A DNA stretch of 7,616 nucleotides from Calditrichota bacterium (GTDB taxonomy: Bacteria; Calditrichota; Calditrichia; RBG-13-44-9; J075): NCBI GenBank assembly GCA_024275555.1, contig JAJRYW010000186.1, forward strand, positions 1-7,616, written 5' to 3'. Positions within the stretch are counted from its first letter, which is position 1. Every line of letters begins with the position of its first letter. The notes under the pieces are model-generated. The model saw only the letters and a program-made list of their open reading frames with translations. It was not told the origin of the DNA and made no database searches. The position numbers and the translations under genes are program-made. Positions 1 to 5,620 of the stretch are shown piece by piece.

Positions 1-2
1 AA

Positions 3-104
3 AGCCGTTAAAACGGCTATGTAATAATTTCTTTCTCATTAACACCGGGCTTAAGCCCGGTGTTAATGACATCTTGCACCGATTGTTTAACCGTTTCAAC
101 GGTT
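3..104. repeat. Array of three palindromes (REP/BIME-like)
   Basis: Three inverted repeats lie in a nearly symmetric arrangement. The first, 3-18, is AGCCGTT-aa-AACGGCT. The second, 36-69, is a perfect 34-bp palindrome with a GGGCTTAAGCCC core. The third, 89-104, is AACCGTT-tc-AACGGTT. The outer two share the form CCGTT-nn-AACGG and sit 17 and 19 bases from the central palindrome. I see no reading frame here. Such clusters are typical of dispersed intergenic palindromic repeats, but copies elsewhere in the genome cannot be seen from this window. They could also form a multi-hairpin transcript end for a gene to the left of the window. Confidence 0.7.
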
Positions 105-107
105 TTT
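89..107 (+). terminator. Possible intrinsic terminator (third hairpin of the array)
   Basis: A 7-bp stem, AACCGTT/AACGGTT, with a 2-base loop runs straight into a run of five T (103-107) and then A-rich sequence. It could end a plus-strand transcript entering from the left of the window. The stem is short and the loop tight, and the hairpin also belongs to the palindrome array, so the terminator role is only a possibility. Confidence 0.3.
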
Positions 108-181
108 AAAAAAATGTCTGTAAAATACAATTTGTCATGCGCCCATCTTATTACAAACTAAGTTTATATTACTACATAACT

Positions 182-377
182 TATGTCATTTTCCCGACCA
201 CAACGTGGCGCCGTTGGCGCGGGATGGCGTTGCCACGAACGAAGAGAGAAATCTGTTAGCACTCGTAACTTTGTTTTTACTTTACAATTATTTTAGCTAA
301 CATAGTATCGTATACATACAGATTTCTCTCTACGCTGCGCTTCGTTCGCCTGCCTGCCGTAGGCAGGAAATGACATA
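182..377. mobile_element. MITE-like palindromic element, 196 bp
   Basis: The ends are a perfect 10-bp inverted repeat, TATGTCATTT (182-191) and AAATGACATA (368-377). Inside lies a second pair: CGAACGAAG (236-244) plus AGAGAAATCTGT (245-256) pairs with ACAGATTTCTCT (318-329) plus CTTCGTTCG (340-348), the right arm carrying a 10-base interruption (330-339). Further hairpins are GCGCC-gtt-GGCGC (208-220) and CCTGCC-gta-GGCAGG (353-367), and GTTAGC (255-260) can pair with GCTAAC (296-301). The centre (257-317) is AT-rich and has no ORF. Nested inverted repeats and no coding capacity fit a non-autonomous miniature element. The terminal TA dinucleotides could be a target duplication, but they also belong to the inverted repeat, so that is undecided. 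Confidence 0.65.
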
Positions 378-422
378 GATTTTTAAGGTTAATATTTACA
401 GACAATTAAAGAGTTATAAGGT

Positions 423-584
423 CTATTTATCTACTTCTTCAATTTTACCCCAAAGCTTAATCCGTCCGTCAGATTGGACTTCTTGACTGATTGGGGAATC
501 AATAACTCTTTTTATCCATTCATCGTTTATATTTTTACGATCCGATTTTTTTCTTCTGAAATCAAAATAACGTGTTGCTTTCAT
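423..584 (-). CDS. Small protein, 53 aa, probably 3'-truncated
   Basis: An ATG at 584-582 opens 53 codons ending in TAG (425-423). An AAGGA Shine-Dalgarno (589-593 on the plus strand) lies 4 bases before it. The product is very basic at the start (RYFDFRRKK at residues 5-13), then has DEWIKRVI (21-28) and QSDGRIKLW (37-45). From memory this matches the first two thirds of a widespread family of about 75-residue uncharacterised proteins, with R-Y-F...R-R...D-R, E-W-I and Q-x-D-G-R-I-x-x-W. These often sit beside DUF2283 proteins, an arrangement that suggests a toxin-antitoxin-like pair. The usual last 25 or so residues (a Y-L-R-V...DG...N-A-F-F-D pattern) are missing: the frame stops soon after the W. 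No DUF2283 partner is visible. It may be a decayed remnant. The family assignment is recall, not a search. Confidence 0.6.
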   Translation of the reverse strand: MKATRYFDFRRKKSDRKNINDEWIKRVIDSPISQEVQSDGRIKLWGKIEEVDK

Positions 585-677
585 ACAATCCTTGCGAGAG
601 CAACTCTGTATTTACGGTGGAGGAATTGAAGTTTATTCTATTTGATAGAAAGTTACCCTTCCTTAGCAGGAACAATC

Positions 678-711
678 CAAATATAAGCGATTTTCCGAAA
701 ATTCACTACAA
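678..711 (-). promoter_or_regulatory. Candidate promoter of the small minus-strand gene with spacer palindrome
   Basis: Reading the minus strand, TATATTTG (685-678) fits the TAnnTTTG box of Bacteroidota-type promoters. A TTG (711-709) lies 23 bases upstream, slightly longer than the usual 19-21. Between them is the palindrome ATTTTC-c-GAAAAT (690-702), placed where a repressor would block polymerase. Transcription would start near 671, giving a leader of about 85 bases before the ATG at 584. Inferred from motif match only. Confidence 0.35.
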
Positions 712-791
712 CCAGCGGAATTTTGGTAAACTTTCCCGGGCGCCCATCGTATTGCTTAGGGTGTTGTTTAGGGGTGCTGCGGGAAATTGCA

Positions 792-823
792 TTTGGAGAA
801 ACAGGCTTTTTGTTGTAAATTTT
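792..823 (+). promoter_or_regulatory. Candidate promoter of the plus-strand operon
   Basis: TTTGGAG (792-798) and TAAATTTT (816-823) are separated by 20 bases between TTTG and TA. As a sigma-70 reading it is TTGGAG, 17 bases, TAAATT. Either reading puts the start near 830, just before the Shine-Dalgarno at 842-846. The box differs from TAnnTTTG at its last base, and the -35 match is poor, so confidence is limited. Confidence 0.35.
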
Positions 824-841
824 GCGCTACAAAATGTGAAT

Positions 842-856
842 AGGAGATTCAGGTTG
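842..856 (+). promoter_or_regulatory. Shine-Dalgarno that fixes the TTG start of the first operon gene
   Basis: AGGAG at 842-846 lies 7 bases before the TTG at 854-856. This is the only strong ribosome binding site in the region and is the reason for choosing the TTG over the in-frame GTG codons at 572 and 836. Confidence 0.6.
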
Positions 857-1297
857 AAAGAATTCCACTTCTCGGAAAAAGACATAGGCGTAATCAGTAA
901 GGTGCTGGGGGTAAAACCGGTTAAACGGGTGGATAATTATCGCTTTGTCCTGGAGAACAAAAAAGAGAATCGCAAACTTTCCCTGGAAATCTATCCGAAC
1001 CTGGCCATCGGCAGCCAGGTCGGCAACCTGATCTCTGTCTATACGCTGAATTCCCACATTCAACTGCACTTCTGCACCGGGTACGTGCCCAGCGAATCGC
1101 TGGGGGAAGTGATTTTTATCAGTGAGAATCACGGCCGGGTGTCCGGGCTGATTGTAGAAAAAGGGGCCGGCTGTTCGGTGTACGCCAACCTGGAGAGCAG
1201 CATCCTTTCCGGGGACTTTACCCAGATGGCCCCGGAAGTCATGCTTTCCGGCATCGCTCTTTCCGTGGCCGAGCACCTGATCCCCGATACGGAGTAA
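854..1297 (+). CDS. Uncharacterised conserved-looking protein, 147 aa
   Basis: I do not recognise this protein. The frame is open back to 572, but the upstream part is AT-rich and reads as noncoding, while AGGAG at 842-846 points to the TTG at 854. From there the product is 147 residues, acidic overall, with no signal peptide, membrane segment or cysteine motif. It alternates short hydrophobic strands with turns: a basic, asparagine-rich patch near residues 21-40 (KPVKRVDNYRF, then NKKENR), then likely beta strands (SLEIYP, GNLISVYTL, HIQLHFCTGY, EVIFIS, SGLIVEKGAG). The C-terminus looks helical (MLSGIALSVAEHLI). A compact alpha/beta or beta-barrel cytoplasmic domain is plausible. Its stop codon overlaps the ribosome binding region of the next gene, so it is translated as part of the same operon as the hydrolase and xerD. 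Confidence 0.75.
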   Translation: MKEFHFSEKDIGVISKVLGVKPVKRVDNYRFVLENKKENRKLSLEIYPNLAIGSQVGNLISVYTLNSHIQLHFCTGYVPSESLGEVIFISENHGRVSGLIVEKGAGCSVYANLESSILSGDFTQMAPEVMLSGIALSVAEHLIPDTE

Positions 1298-1300
1298 TCC

Positions 1301-1927
1301 ATGAAAATCAAGACAATGACGCTGGGGTTGTTCTCGGTTAACAACTACCTCGTTTATTGTGAAGAGACCTCCCGCGCCATCCTCATCGACGCCTGCGAAG
1401 ACGCCCGGACCATTCTGAGCACGATTGAACAATTGCAGCTCACACTGGTTTACCTGATCAACACCCACGGCCATGCCGATCATATCGCCGGTAATACGGA
1501 AATTCTGCAAGCCGCCGGTGCAACGCTGATGATTCACGAGATCGAAGCGCCCTACCTGAGCGATCCCAATCTCAACCTGGGCGCCCTGATGGGCCAGAAC
1601 CTCACCTCGCCGCCGGCGGATCGCTACTTAAAAGAAGGCGATGTGGTGGAGCTGGACGATATCTCGCTGAAGGTGCTGCATACACCCGGGCACAGCCCCG
1701 GGCATATCAGCCTGATCGGGGATGGGTTTGCGTTTGTGGGCGATGTCATCTTCCGCCAATCGATCGGCCGCACCGACTTTCCCGGCGGCTCTCACGAGCA
1801 GTTGATCGAAACCATTTCCACTAAAATTTATTCTCTTCCGGATGACACCATCCTTTACAACGGGCACGGCCCCGCCACCACGGTCGGCGAAGAAAAAAAA
1901 TGGAATCCCTTTGTGCGCGGTGAATAA
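1301..1927 (+). CDS. MBL-fold metallo-hydrolase, glyoxalase II-like (GloC/YcbL type), 208 aa
   Basis: A complete metallo-beta-lactamase-fold enzyme of the short glyoxalase II class, which hydrolyses S-lactoylglutathione or similar thioesters in the cytoplasm. The metal-binding motif THGHADH is at residues 55-61 (H56, H58, D60, H61). The other ligands are H131 in TPGHSPGH, D148 in VGDVIF and H189 in NGHGPATT. The block GRTDFPGGS (156-164) and the tail GEEKKWNPF (196-204) are signatures of the YcbL/GloC branch, which lacks the extra C-terminal helical domain of GloB. Length fits the family (about 210). The ATG follows GGAG (1291-1294) by 6 bases. That site abuts the stop of the preceding gene, so translation is probably coupled. 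The real substrate cannot be read from the sequence; sulfur-carrier or bacillithiol-type thioesters are alternatives. Confidence 0.92.
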   Translation: MKIKTMTLGLFSVNNYLVYCEETSRAILIDACEDARTILSTIEQLQLTLVYLINTHGHADHIAGNTEILQAAGATLMIHEIEAPYLSDPNLNLGALMGQNLTSPPADRYLKEGDVVELDDISLKVLHTPGHSPGHISLIGDGFAFVGDVIFRQSIGRTDFPGGSHEQLIETISTKIYSLPDDTILYNGHGPATTVGEEKKWNPFVRGE

Positions 1928-1957
1928 AACCCTCTACCGAAACAGGCCCAGGCTGAG

Positions 1958-2854
1958 ATGAACTGGCAAGCTCTCCGGGAAAAATATGAAGCGCACCTGG
2001 CCCTGGAACGGAGCCTGGCGGAGAACACCCTGGAATCCTACCGGAACGATTTAAAACGCTACCTGGATTTTTTAACCTCGCAAAATCTTTTTCGGGTTGA
2101 ACTGATCACTCCGGAGGTGATTCAGAATTATACTCAATTGCTCACGGAATTGGGATTGAGCGCCGGCAGCATGGCCCGGAATTTTTCGGCGATCCGGAGC
2201 TTCCACCGCTTCCTGGTCTTATCCGGAGAATCGGGGCAGGACCCCACCGAGGCCTTAGCTACCCCCCGGCTATCCAAAAAACTTCCCGAAGTGCTCTCGG
2301 TTGACGAGGTGTTCCGAATCCTGGACGCCCCGGACGGGGAAGACCCGATGAGCATCCGCGATAAAGCCATCCTGGAAATACTCTACGGGGCCGGCCTGCG
2401 GGTCTCGGAATTAACCGGCCTGAAGCTGAACCAGATTTTCTGGGAAGAAGAAATGATCCGGGTGTTCGGCAAAGGCGGCAAGGAACGCTTTACACCGCTG
2501 GGAGAAGAAGCGCTGCACTGGACAAAGCTCTACCTGGCCCGCTGCCGCCCCGGATTGGCTAAAGGTCTGGCTTCGCAAAACACGCTTTTTTTAAATCGTT
2601 TCGGACGGGCTTTTTCGCGAATGGGGATATGGAACATTGTGCAAAAATATGTGCTGTTAGCCGGCGTCAACCGCAGGGTTTATCCGCACATCTTCCGCCA
2701 CTCTTTTGCCACCCACCTGCTGGAAAACGGGGCGGATTTGCGGGCCGTGCAGGAGATGCTCGGCCATGCCGATATTTCCACCACCCAGGTGTATACCCAC
2801 GTCTCCAAAAGCTACATCAAGCAGGAATACAAGAGCTTCCACCCCCGGGGGTAA
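1958..2854 (+). CDS. xerD: Tyrosine recombinase XerD, 298 aa
   Basis: A site-specific tyrosine recombinase that, with XerC, resolves chromosome dimers at dif during cell division, activated by FtsK. Residues 1-85 are the SAM-like core-binding domain and about 110-290 the catalytic domain. All active-site residues are present: R148 (GLRVSEL), K172 (GKGGKE), H244 and R247 (PHIFRHSF), H270 (LGHAD) and the nucleophile Y279 (TTQVYTHVS). To my recollection both the length and these positions are the same as in E. coli XerD, and the C-terminus HPRG resembles its HPRA end, so XerD is favoured over XerC. The ATG follows a weak AGG (1950-1952) and lies 30 bases after the hydrolase gene, consistent with one operon. 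No dif-like site is evident nearby. Phylogeny would be needed to exclude a single-Xer (XerA/XerH-like) system. Confidence 0.93.
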   Translation: MNWQALREKYEAHLALERSLAENTLESYRNDLKRYLDFLTSQNLFRVELITPEVIQNYTQLLTELGLSAGSMARNFSAIRSFHRFLVLSGESGQDPTEALATPRLSKKLPEVLSVDEVFRILDAPDGEDPMSIRDKAILEILYGAGLRVSELTGLKLNQIFWEEEMIRVFGKGGKERFTPLGEEALHWTKLYLARCRPGLAKGLASQNTLFLNRFGRAFSRMGIWNIVQKYVLLAGVNRRVYPHIFRHSFATHLLENGADLRAVQEMLGHADISTTQVYTHVSKSYIKQEYKSFHPRG

Positions 2855-2892
2855 GCGGCAAGCCCGGGGGAACGGCGCATTTTCTACTGTCC

Positions 2893-2925
2893 CGCCGGGC
2901 AGCGCTCCGGCGCCGCCGCCTTTTT
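2893..2925 (+). terminator. Weak terminator candidate after xerD
   Basis: CGCCGG (2893-2898) pairs with CCGGCG (2907-2912) across an 8-base loop. A run of five T (2921-2925) follows after 8 more bases. The gap between stem and T-run is too long for a good intrinsic terminator, but it is the best structure in the 140-base space between the convergent xerD and receptor genes. Confidence 0.25.
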
Positions 2926-2994
2926 GCGCCGATGCACTTCCCGAACGGCTGCGCGAAAATCCGCTTTTTCTGCGGCGATCTGCGTCAAAAAACA

Positions 2995-4668
2995 TCAAAT
3001 CGTCAACTCCAGGCGGAGATTGAAGAAACGGCGGGTGTAAATATTGGGGATGCGCACCGATTCCCCGGCAAAGACCTGTATCCAGCGGTAGGAGGCCACA
3101 TTGATGTTGTTAAAGACATTGAGCACCTCCGCCATAGCGATCAGTTGCGCCGGGCCGATCTTGAAATTGCCCGAGAGCCCCAAATCCGCCCGGGCAAAGG
3201 CCTGATACTTACGCAGGTTTTGGTAATCGAGAATCTCTGCCAGGCCGCCGGGGCCGGTAGCCGACAAATCCGTTTCCGGAAGGTAATAATAACCGCTGCC
3301 ATACAATAATCGCACGTGGGCCTGGATGTTGGGATGAACAGCCGACTTGTCTTGCAGAAAAATTCGCAGGGTGTGACTTTGCCCGAGCAAGCGCGGAAAC
3401 GCCCGCCCCTCCCCGTTTGCCGGGCGTTCCCGGGCTTTCAGATAACCGTAGCCGATCCAGCTATTCAACCCCGGCGCTAACTCGCCCTGGATTTGCAGAT
3501 CGAAGCCGGCGGCGTATCCGCGATGCCGATTGCGGGGCAGGTAGACCAGTTGCAGTTCCTGCTGGTAAAAAGGCAGTAAGCGATCCAGCGCCTTGTAGAA
3601 CCACTCCGCCTGGAAGCGCAGCGGCCGCTGAAAACGGTGCTCCCACCCGGCCACATAATGCACGGCCCGCTGGGATTTTATGTTGGCAAGGTCCTGCGGC
3701 GAGGCATACCGCAACTCATAAAAAAAAGGCGGCTGGTAGTACACTCCCCAGTTGGCGTAGAGACGGTTTCGCGGGGAAGCCAGAAAATCCATCCCCAGGC
3801 GGGGACTGAGCAAGGTTTCCCCGGTCAGGTCCTGATAATTGGCCCGCACGCCCAGCCGGATTTTCCATCGGTGATAAACCGCCCAATTATCTTGTAAAAA
3901 GAAGGCATACATTTTCCGCTGCAACCGCAGGGATTTCTGCCAGAGGGAGGGATTTTCCACGCCGGAGCGGGCGGTGTCTTCCGCTGCCCCCTGGAGCTGT
4001 CGTTCGCGAAAGCGGGTCTGCGACCATTCGCCGCCTGCCTCTATCCGGTGCTTGCGGCTGCTCCAGCGCCACTTTGCCTTGAGGCGATATTCCGACAAAT
4101 TAAGACGATTATCCACCTGTTCATTGCGGTACTTCAACACCTCGTCGGCGTTGTTGGGATTGCCGGCCCCGGGATTATAATAAACGGTTCCCAGCAAATC
4201 GGTGTACTCGCTTTCATCGCTGGCAAAACGGGCCAGGCTGATTTGGAATATTTGACCGGCAGAAATCTGCTGCCGGTAGCGAATTCCCTGCAAGCCGGTG
4301 CTGAAGCGGTACTCCTGGCCTCCCTGGTAGTCAATTTCCACGGCGCGTACATCGAACAGGTTGAACTTGAAATTGCCGGTCCAGCGGCTGGGGGTCAAAT
4401 CAAAGCGATTGTCCGACTGCACCAGCAGCATTTCCACCTGGCGGGTGGAATCGATCTGATAAAGCGCGCTCAACTGCACATCATAAAAACGGGGCTGGTA
4501 ATCTCCGGCGGTCTGGAGTTTATTGACGAACGTCCCGGGGTTGCTGTAGCGAATTCCGGCAACGGCTTTCCAGCGTTCCTGCGCTCCAATCACAAACGCC
4601 CCGGCGTTGAACAAATCCGCTCGAACACCGCCCTGCCATCCTTTCTTCTCGGGCTGGCGGTAGCGCAC
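2995..4668 (-). CDS. TonB-dependent receptor, beta-barrel part (downstream of the amber codon)
   Basis: This is the continuation, in the same frame, of the receptor begun at 5382. It covers the outer-membrane beta-barrel: 557 codons from a GTG at 4668, which is only the first possible start after the stop and is probably not a real one, since it would lack a signal peptide. The sequence is a succession of amphipathic strands rich in Y, R, Q and W (for example GIRYSNPGTF, RLYANWGVYYQPPFFYELRY). It ends in a strand with alternating hydrophobic residues, RRFFNLRLELTI, as expected for the last barrel strand. No frameshift or further stop is present. Together with the upstream part the length (795 codons) suits a full receptor. 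A 10-codon spacing from the upstream part (TAG plus A-L-E) shows they are one gene. Confidence 0.85.
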   Translation of the reverse strand: MRYRQPEKKGWQGGVRADLFNAGAFVIGAQERWKAVAGIRYSNPGTFVNKLQTAGDYQPRFYDVQLSALYQIDSTRQVEMLLVQSDNRFDLTPSRWTGNFKFNLFDVRAVEIDYQGGQEYRFSTGLQGIRYRQQISAGQIFQISLARFASDESEYTDLLGTVYYNPGAGNPNNADEVLKYRNEQVDNRLNLSEYRLKAKWRWSSRKHRIEAGGEWSQTRFRERQLQGAAEDTARSGVENPSLWQKSLRLQRKMYAFFLQDNWAVYHRWKIRLGVRANYQDLTGETLLSPRLGMDFLASPRNRLYANWGVYYQPPFFYELRYASPQDLANIKSQRAVHYVAGWEHRFQRPLRFQAEWFYKALDRLLPFYQQELQLVYLPRNRHRGYAAGFDLQIQGELAPGLNSWIGYGYLKARERPANGEGRAFPRLLGQSHTLRIFLQDKSAVHPNIQAHVRLLYGSGYYYLPETDLSATGPGGLAEILDYQNLRKYQAFARADLGLSGNFKIGPAQLIAMAEVLNVFNNINVASYRWIQVFAGESVRIPNIYTRRFFNLRLELTI

Positions 4669-4677
4669 TTCCAGCGC

Positions 4678-4680
4678 CTA
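4678..4680 (-). other. In-frame amber codon (TAG) interrupting the receptor gene
   Basis: On the minus strand the context reads ATG-TCC-TAG-GCG-CTG-GAA (M-S-stop-A-L-E). Relatives usually read G-D-K-M-S-S-x-L-x-V here, at the junction of plug and barrel, so the lost residue is most likely serine. A single C-to-A change (TCG to TAG) explains it. TAG also ends two other genes in the window (423-425 and 5621-5623), which argues against TAG being a sense codon in this organism. Confidence 0.9.
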
Positions 4681-5382
4681 GGACATCTTATCGCCCAGGT
4701 GCGCCGGAAAAGCGGCCGGGTAAAAGGTTGCCTGCCCCACCAGGTCGGGATTGATGAAAGATTGGTTTTCCTCCACCCCTTTGCGCAGCAGAAAGGGGCG
4801 GTAGATTTCAAACCCGTTCAGGTAGATCAGGTTTTCATCGAAGTTGCCGCCGCGCACGTTGTAGGCGCTGCTCAGCTCGTTGTTGGAGGAAACGCCGGGG
4901 AGAATTTTCAGGCTGCGGAAAAAATCGGAGTAGACCGTGGGCATGTTGCGCATGTCCACCCGGCTGATCTGCTGGCTGCCGGACACGGCTTCGCTTTCGA
5001 TGCCGAGCACCGTGACGCCGCGGGCGGCCAGCAGTTTTGTCTGCAGGCGGATAAACACCCTCTGCCGCGGCGCCGCGGCGCTTAACTCGACCGTATCCAC
5101 CACGGCTGCATAGCCCAGGTGGGAAAACTCTACCCGGTAGCGCCCCGGGGGCAGCTTCAGCACGAACAGCCCCAGGCTGTCGGTGCTGGCGCCGTAGGGC
5201 GTGGCCAGGATGCGCACATTGCAGTCGGCCAGCGGCTTCCCGTTGTCCGCCCGCACTACCTGCCCGGACAGCCAACCCGACTCCTGGGCGGCGGCAACAG
5301 CGCCGGTCAGCAGGATCATCACCCCGGCCAGCAAACTGAGCAACCGGATGATATTTCGGTTCTGATCGGGAAATAAGTTCAT
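4678..5382 (-). CDS. TonB-dependent receptor, signal peptide, regulatory-like domain and plug (ends at amber codon)
   Basis: This is the N-terminal part of an outer-membrane receptor that imports a substrate using TonB energy. Residues 1-32 are a signal peptide (basic start, hydrophobic LLSLLAGVMILLTGAVAAA, cleavage near AAA-QES). Residues 37-113 form a carboxypeptidase-regulatory-like beta-sandwich (SGQVVRADNGKPL, then LPPGRYRVEFSHLGY). This domain is common in SusC-type and related receptors. About 140-234 is the plug domain, with DFFRSLKILPGV and YNVRGGNFDENLIYLNG. The frame stops at TAG where the barrel should begin (codon 235). The start is placed at ATG 5382; an in-frame GTG at 5388 is possible, and no good Shine-Dalgarno decides. 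Substrate is unknown; no SusD-like partner is adjacent. Confidence 0.85.
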   Translation of the reverse strand: MNLFPDQNRNIIRLLSLLAGVMILLTGAVAAAQESGWLSGQVVRADNGKPLADCNVRILATPYGASTDSLGLFVLKLPPGRYRVEFSHLGYAAVVDTVELSAAAPRQRVFIRLQTKLLAARGVTVLGIESEAVSGSQQISRVDMRNMPTVYSDFFRSLKILPGVSSNNELSSAYNVRGGNFDENLIYLNGFEIYRPFLLRKGVEENQSFINPDLVGQATFYPAAFPAHLGDKMS

Positions 5383-5464
5383 CAACACACCGCTATAATT
5401 CTTCTACCGGAAAAAAGTTTCCTGATACGGAATTTGGTAGCATTCCTCACAGTACACCACAAAA

Positions 5465-5492
5465 AATATACGCCAAATAATTTGGCCCACAA
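5465..5492 (-). promoter_or_regulatory. Candidate receptor promoter with 15-bp operator-like palindrome
   Basis: On the minus strand TTGTGG (5492-5487) and TATATT (5470-5465) are 16 bases apart; the TTG-to-TA distance of 19 also fits the Bacteroidota-type arrangement. The whole spacer is occupied by GCCAAAT-a-ATTTGGC (5472-5486), a perfect inverted repeat with one central base. A dimeric repressor bound there would block the promoter. The predicted start near 5458 leaves a leader of about 75 bases. Which regulator binds is not readable. Confidence 0.5.
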
Positions 5493-5542
5493 AACACACC
5501 AAATTCACCAAAAAATTTTGAAATAAAGTAAACTTTCGTGCC

Positions 5543-5595
5543 TTTTAGCAGGTTTCGCTCCGCGAGGAGCCCCTTACGGGGTAGGCTGAAAAAAA
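5543..5595. repeat. Compact double-hairpin element between receptor and methyltransferase genes
   Basis: Two hairpins stand back to back: GCTCC-GCGA-GGAGC (5557-5570) and CCCC-TTAC-GGGG (5570-5581), sharing C5570. On the plus strand the first has a GNRA loop (GCGA); on the minus strand the second has one (GTAA). The flanks TTTTAGC (5543-5549) and GCT-g-AAAAAA (5584-5593) can pair to close a three-way junction. On both strands the U-run lies upstream and the A-run downstream of the hairpins, so this is not a standard intrinsic terminator. It may be a dispersed palindromic repeat or a structured RNA end of the methyltransferase transcript. Confidence 0.5.
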
Positions 5596-5620
5596 GTCTT
5601 GTCGTGAGGTGCGAGTGTTC

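Noticed and set aside
572..853. N-terminal extension of the first plus-strand gene back to the GTG at 572
   Set aside because: The stretch is AT-rich and reads as noncoding, overlaps the start of the minus gene, contains promoter-like boxes, and a clear AGGAG points to the TTG at 854.
827..1537. 236-codon open frame on the minus strand
   Set aside because: It lies antisense to two well-supported genes with matching ribosome binding sites and shows no family motif.
2957..2975. CCGC/GCGG hairpin followed by ATTTT on the minus strand as terminator of the receptor gene
   Set aside because: The stem is only four base pairs and the T-run is short.
2629..3309. 226-codon open frame on the plus strand
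   Set aside because: It overlaps xerD in another frame and is antisense to the receptor; the composition is proline, arginine and glycine rich as for a shadow frame.
4678..4680. TAG as a reassigned sense codon in this organism
   Set aside because: TAG is the natural end of the methyltransferase gene (5621-5623) and of the small minus gene, so general reassignment is unlikely.
4048..5085. 345-codon open frame on the plus strand
   Set aside because: It is antisense to the receptor gene, whose domains are clear; the open frame is a by-product of the GC-rich codon use.
5394..5399. Perfect TATAAT on the plus strand
   Set aside because: No plus-strand gene follows and no -35 match is found upstream, so it is probably chance in the AT-rich leader.
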